This document shows positions 59,877-64,000 of a stretch of 64,000 bases of DNA, one piece after another. Every line of letters starts with the position of its first letter. Position 1 is the first letter of the stretch. This DNA comes from Lepas anatifera. Its lineage: Eukaryota; Arthropoda; Thecostraca; Lepadidae. The stretch is from positions 833,501-897,500 of the forward strand of contig JAOTON010001351.1 of the NCBI GenBank assembly GCA_034440635.1. The letters run 5' to 3'. The notes below the pieces were generated by a model that saw nothing but the letters and a program-made list of their open reading frames with translations, had not been told where the DNA came from and did no database searches. The translations under genes were made by a program, and so were the position numbers.

Positions 59877-60081
59877 GCCACCAGCCGGATCCCGTTTGCT
59901 AAAAGACCCTCCAGCATCCATCCCTCCTGCGTCGTGCAGGGCTGATCCCGTTGTACCTCCGGAGGAGAGCATCCGCGTGGACGACGAAAACGGCAAGTGG
60001 ACACCTACTTGTCCAATATCCTTACATACTTGGCAGCTCGTTCAGAAGATTGGGTCTTCTGACTACTTTTGGGCTGAATAG
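59877..60081 (+). pseudogene. exon-like segment, hAT transposase N terminus (part 2)
   Basis: Follows acceptor CTTCCTCGGCCAG. Reading on from the previous segment gives a Pro/Ser-rich linker, a Val-Pro-Pro-Glu-Glu stretch and a final part with LHTWQLVQKIGSSDYFW, before a stop at 60079-60081. A variable acidic/proline linker then a W...LV..G motif is found in TTF-type hAT proteins before the zinc finger. No zinc finger or catalytic domain follows; the element ends 190 bp on. Confidence 0.38.
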
Positions 60082-60430
60082 TGCAAATCATGAACAGTGA
60101 CGAATAGCGCGCTAAAAATTGTTATTTAACCTTTGCAGTCAGTTTTCGACAACAAACGGTCGAAAATACATTTTTCGGTCACATTTTCATTACAAAATAC
60201 GGGCCCCTCATAATATACGGGCCCCCTTTCCAGCCGGGTGCCCCCCCAATCGAAAACATAAAGTTGCGCCCCTGTTTTCAACCTCGCTGCGCATGGTCAG
60301 TTTTTGAGTCTCGAAGAAAGCAAAACCAGTTCTGAGTAGCATTTAGGCCAAATAATGGAAATCTGGTGGACTATTTTGGACACCTGCGGGTGCAAGTAAA
60401 ATGGGCAGCCGTAGCAGAAGCTACCCTAAA

Positions 60431-60840
60431 CCTGATAGCTCAGGTGCTACAGCATTGGGCTCCGGTCCGCTGCGTAGGAGCATGCAGTGACAGTGCATGT
60501 GCAGGGCAGGTACAGGTTTGGGACCGGTTACCCTGTGACGCTCCGGCGCTCAATATTTACCTGACGTAGGTCGGATGGAAAGTGACTGGTGAGAGAGTGA
60601 CCTGAACGAGGCCGCCGTCCCTGTGCTTTGTGGGACGTTAAACATTGGTTTCTAAATTAGCCCATCGTTGCGGGAGTTGCTCTTTCGGTTGGTGGCCTCG
60701 GAGCCTCCGTGCCAAATCCTTCTTTGGTTCTGTTTTCGTGACGTTGCCAAAGAAGGGCGCTGTGACAATAAGCGTCGCCACTGGCAAAAAAAGCCGAACT
60801 TGGAACAACTTGGACAAAATTTGTAAAAAAAAAACGGTAT
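60431..60840 (+). repeat. tRNA-derived SINE, uninterrupted copy
   Basis: CCTGATAGCTCAGGTGCTAC (A box), TGGGACCGGTTACCCTG (decayed B box), then CGCTCCGGCGCTCAAT, GTGCTTTGTGGGACGTT, and a 3' part ending in an A-rich run (60826-60836). It reads straight across the point where element A entered the other copy. Its 3' part contains TTTTCGTGACGTTGCC, also found in the inverted repeat at 61995-62470. Confidence 0.82.
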
Positions 60841-61430
60841 GTCTACCCAAAGGCTGCCTAAACGAGATCCTTGGAAACCTGTCACGTTTTGCAGACTAGC
60901 CTGACATACCTACTCGCCTGACTAAGTAACCAAAGGAAACACAGAATAAAAGGTAGCAGAGAATACAAAGACATATGAAACATACATATACCAAAAATAT
61001 AATTATCGTTCAACAAAACAAAAAGAATACAAAAGCCAATCACACCAGCAAATACTGACCGGTTCTTGTTTGTGACAGGTTCCGCCAAAATATATGGTTT
61101 AAAGGAAAAGGAAGGAACATGACGGGAAAAGATATTGCAGAATGTTGAATACTAGAGGAAAGATAATCTGATGGTCTAAGAAAACTTGCTATTAACAGCC
61201 CTGGACATGCCAAGGAACAAGGATAACAATATATGTTATGGATTTAACTGACGCGAGCAGCCGTACTGCTAGTGACGTCACGTTTGTCACTGGCGACTGC
61301 GCGGCGACCGGTTGCGGAGCATGGTTTCCTCGCTGAAGGGATGTTACAAGTCCATGGCAAATATCAGCTGGTTTGTATAGAGATTTGGGTTTTCGTGTGT
61401 GGGAAAATTCCTGGAATAATCTCCAGCCCT
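60841..61430. other. unassigned AT-rich sequence
   Basis: No gene or repeat recognised. Confidence 0.45.
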
Positions 61431-61433
61431 GTA

Positions 61434-61882
61434 ACGGGAATGTGGCACCTTGGTCGAATCCTGGAATTTAGTGCAATTAGGCGTACTTTAAGCCAAAAAT
61501 AATTAAACCACCTATAATTTCTCTGAAAAATGTACAATAAGCTCAATATTTTGTTTTTAAAAATACTCCTCTAGAAAAATAAATAAATATCAGCCTGTGG
61601 ATGATGTCACGATCTGGCAACCACTACCATACTTGAAACACTTCAAGGGCTTCGATTCGCTGAGGCTCATCGTGACGTCAGCATATGTCATCACACCAGC
61701 AGCTCACAACAATGGCCGCCCGGGGCTGATGGGGGTTGGTGTCAGGTAGGTTTTAGCTTTTTTTCTACGGAAATATCAAGTTCCAAGACAAATGAAATAT
61801 GTAGTACCGGGTTTTCCGACTTGCTTTACAACTTGGCTATCTCAGTTAAAATCACGTTGTGAAGGTGCTACCTTCCCTTTAA
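61434..61882 (-). mobile_element. TTAA-flanked short element, reverse copy
   Basis: Reverse of 39300-39743. The end at 61434 reads CGGGAATGTGGCACC after GTAA; the other end reads GGTGCTACCTTCCCT followed by TTAA (61880-61883). The 62596 copy is the same family. Confidence 0.72.
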
Positions 61883-62745
61883 TGACCACCGGGTGGGGCC
61901 TGATGGTTTTCCATTTGTGCTGCCGTCAGAGAGCGTGAGTCAGCGCGCGAGACGACTGGTGCGTGAAGGTGGTGGTGTTGTGTCGGTTTTTTTTGGTTCT
62001 GTTTTCGTGACGTTGCCACGGAGGGCGCTGTGACAATAAGCGTCGCCACTGGCAAAAACGTGAGCGGACCAGCTAAACTTCAACTTGATTCCGGGAATAA
62101 ACTGTCGACATGTGAACCAAAAACTCGTCGAATTTTGGCTAATCGTTGAGCTCCTCATCGGCTGGTTATAAGGGGTTATAAGAATGTCTGATTTCCCTCC
62201 ATTTTGACTGATATTAGGACATTTTTTTGCTAAAACGTGGGAGTCAGGTCCCCTGGCCCCCCTTTCCCACGCTATGGCCGTGGCTGTTGTGATTTGGGTG
62301 TCGGTGAGGGAAAGGAGCTTTGTGGAGCTTTTGGCTTGATTCTCCAGATGGGTTTTGTAGCCTTGATTACCGTGATTGAAATATATAGAGAAGAAGACAT
62401 ATATTTGGAGGGACTTGGCGTAAAGTGACGGTGAAGGACGGTGAATTTGCCCTCCGTGGCAACGTCACGAAAACAGAACCAAAAAAGCCGACACAACACC
62501 ACCACCTTCACGCACCAGTCGTCTCGCGCGCTTACTCACGCTCTCTGACGGCAGCGCAAATGGAAAACCATCAGGCCCCACCCGGTGGTCATTAAAGGGA
62601 AGGTAGCACCTTCACAACGTGATTTTAACTGAGATAGCAAAATTGTAAAGCAAGTCGGAAAACCCGGTACTCCATATTTCATTTGTCTTGGAACTCGATA
62701 TTTCCGTTGAAAAAAAGCTAAAACCTACCTGATACCAGCCCCCTT
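61737..62745. repeat. long inverted repeat
   Basis: Left arm about 61740-62013 and right arm about 62454-62740 are near-perfect reverse complements. They run from GTCAGGTAGGTTTTAGC to GACGTTGCCACGGAGGGC on the left and mirror that on the right. The roughly 440-bp spacer differs. Each arm holds the terminal part of the TTAA short element plus about 130 bp of flank (ACCACCGGGTGGGGCCTGAT, GTGAAGGTGGTGGTGTTGTG). A transcript would fold into a 270-bp hairpin. Confidence 0.88.
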
Positions 62746-63324
62746 GTATGTAGACTGCTTAGATTTAAGAAATTCAAAGCCTCAGTCTAAATAGGTGGCA
62801 TATACTTAACACTAATGAGGTGTGTGTCGAAAAAATAAATAGAAAAGTAACAAGAACAAAAGATAAACAAACTCTTATAAGCTTATAAACTTTCCTCGAA
62901 GTCAAACAGTATCCTCAGTTGTAATTGAACATGGATCCTTACATTCCCAAAATCTTAGCTGCATTTTATTGATGCAGGCAAAAGAACAGAAATACAGAAG
63001 AAGCAATAGAACGAAAATTAAGAGAGTCAGAAAATGTACAACATGACATAAATTTGACAAAGCCAACCATGACACGAGAAATCCACAAATTCAGAGGTTC
63101 CGGCAAAGAAGGATCTATAAAGACATACAAATGCTAATTCGATGACAAAGTATCGAGTAATATTTTCAATTTTGTAGCAGCAAGAGACAAGTACAGTAAT
63201 GCGCCCACATTTGACAGCCATGGTCATGAAATGCTCTGCAGTAGGAACGGTGCAAGTTGGCAGAAAGATTACAGCTACCTGAATGTAGAAAGACATTCCC
63301 CTATATTTTACCAGTGTCGACGTC
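62746..63324. other. unassigned AT-rich sequence
   Basis: No gene or repeat recognised; minus ORF 63027-63296 has no known domain. Confidence 0.4.
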
Positions 63325-64000
63325 TACTGGTCAACAAAATTTAACTTTTTTCATGGATTCAATACAAAATAGTCCGTTTCTCGAGTAATTTATGGCGCTG
63401 AACACGAATCTGGCAGCAGAAATGCCGTATCAGACCAGAATTTTGAGATCCAGTATTTCTGTGTGTGGTCTTTGTTTCAGCCTACTTGGCATCAGTGACA
63501 TTGACAGTGCAAACCCTAAGAGGTCTAGAAAAATAAACGTTTGGGTGTTTGTGGAAGCTGGGGTATTCTACCCTAAACCCGATTTTCATAGACCTAGTTC
63601 AACATGTTCAAGGTAAAATGACGCCATATAGGTCAAATTCTGTCAGTGCAGGGTAGTCATTGGGAATTGCCGTGATTATGCGGTGAGAAGCCGGGTATGG
63701 AGAGAAAGTGACCTAAAGTAACGGAGAAAGGGTCTGAGGCAATGTTCTCTGAAACTTTTAGGTCAAGGTCGTTCAAGGCCATTGACCTTTGACGTCAAAA
63801 TATTACATTTTGCCTATAACGTATACTGCAACCAGCACTATGGCAACAGTTGGGCGGGAAAACAGGTTTGACCTTGACCTATGACGTTTGACTTGAACCT
63901 ACGACCGTGAAATCAAGATTGGGTGACCAAACCTATGACTTCATGCAATGATATACGTCATATTAAGCGACGTTATCCGACCGAAGGCACTAGGGTCAAT
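63325..64000 (-). mobile_element. TA-flanked TIR element with AGGTCA core, second copy, cut by window end
   Basis: Begins TACTGGTCAACAAAATTTAAC. It follows the reverse complement of 32358-33470 inward: GCCAGATTCGTG/TCTGGCAGCAGAAAT, GGCATCAGTGACATTGAC, then the AGGTCA core with GACGTCAAAATATTACATTTTG and CCGTGATTATGCGG. Continues beyond 64000. Confidence 0.78.

Larger units (their letters stand above)
54321..60274 (+). mobile_element. giant hAT-like element C, 6.0 kb, minisatellite-filled
   Basis: Left end CAGGGGCGCAAGTTTCC and right end reverse complement CAGGGGCGCAACTTTAT agree at the first 11 bases and in part beyond, with GGGGGG following in both. Exact 8-bp duplication TTTTCAAC (54313-54320, 60275-60282). 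It shares its first ten terminal bases and overall plan with A and B, but the interior minisatellite is a different sequence. It holds two arrays, a possible MITE (56516-56671) and two transposase-like exons near its right end. Confidence 0.85.

Overview
This window looks like repeat-dominated nuclear DNA from an invertebrate animal. The evidence is non-LTR retrotransposons, Penelope-like elements (PLEs) with GIY-YIG nucleases, tRNA-derived SINEs, long (TA)n and (GA)n microsatellites, many terminal-inverted-repeat (TIR) DNA elements, and one short exon with good splice borders. There are no bacterial-style operons. The element mix would suit an arthropod or another marine invertebrate, but I cannot name the species. 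Almost no ORF here is an intact gene; nearly all coding-like sequence is broken transposon protein.

Layout. 0.3-4.1 kb: two head-to-head non-LTR retrotransposon fragments. The plus-strand one is cut by a 308-bp TIR element joined to a tRNA-Ile-like half, and by an 850-bp TTAA-flanked element rich in AGGTCA. 4.1-6.7 kb: mostly unassigned, but 6003-6109 is probably a host exon for TM1 of an adhesion-type GPCR. 6.7-10.2 kb: microsatellites, a PLE nuclease fragment, another AGGTCA element and two dispersed repeats.

10.5-30.9 kb is a set of nested elements. A hAT-like outer element (10510-30887, 11-bp TIRs, 8-bp target duplication with 7 of 8 bases matching) holds two related giant hAT-like elements. 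A is 11388-16115 with duplication GTTCCCAT; B is 17339-30519 with duplication ACCACCAG. Both are filled with a degenerate minisatellite. A split a tRNA-derived SINE. B has itself received an 8.1-kb TTAA-flanked element (17904-26037, holding two AGGTCA elements), another AGGTCA element and a 279-bp hAT MITE. Comparing A with B gives empty and filled sites for each insertion, which fixes their borders to the base.

30.9-40 kb: a 1.1-kb TIR element and a nearly full-length but dead RNase H-bearing non-LTR retrotransposon (minus strand, gag to RNase H), split by an AGGTCA element. 40-43.4 kb: nothing recognised. 43.4-47.4 kb: a composite region with (TA)n-bounded repeats, a 223-bp tandem array of tRNA-like units in ABAB order, and a PLE with one frameshift. 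47.4-54.3 kb: two more AGGTCA elements, a PLE remnant and (GA)n.

54.3-60.3 kb: a third giant hAT-like element, C (duplication TTTTCAAC), with two blocks of a different GC-rich minisatellite and two in-phase exon-like segments that resemble the N terminus of a TTF-finger hAT transposase. 60.4-64 kb: an uninterrupted copy of the SINE that A split, a long inverted repeat, and the start of another TIR element.

The most unusual content is (i) giant non-autonomous hAT-like elements built of minisatellite and (ii) a multi-copy family of TTAA-flanked elements packed with AGGTCA (nuclear-receptor half-site) motifs, whose core also occurs inside elements with unrelated ends.
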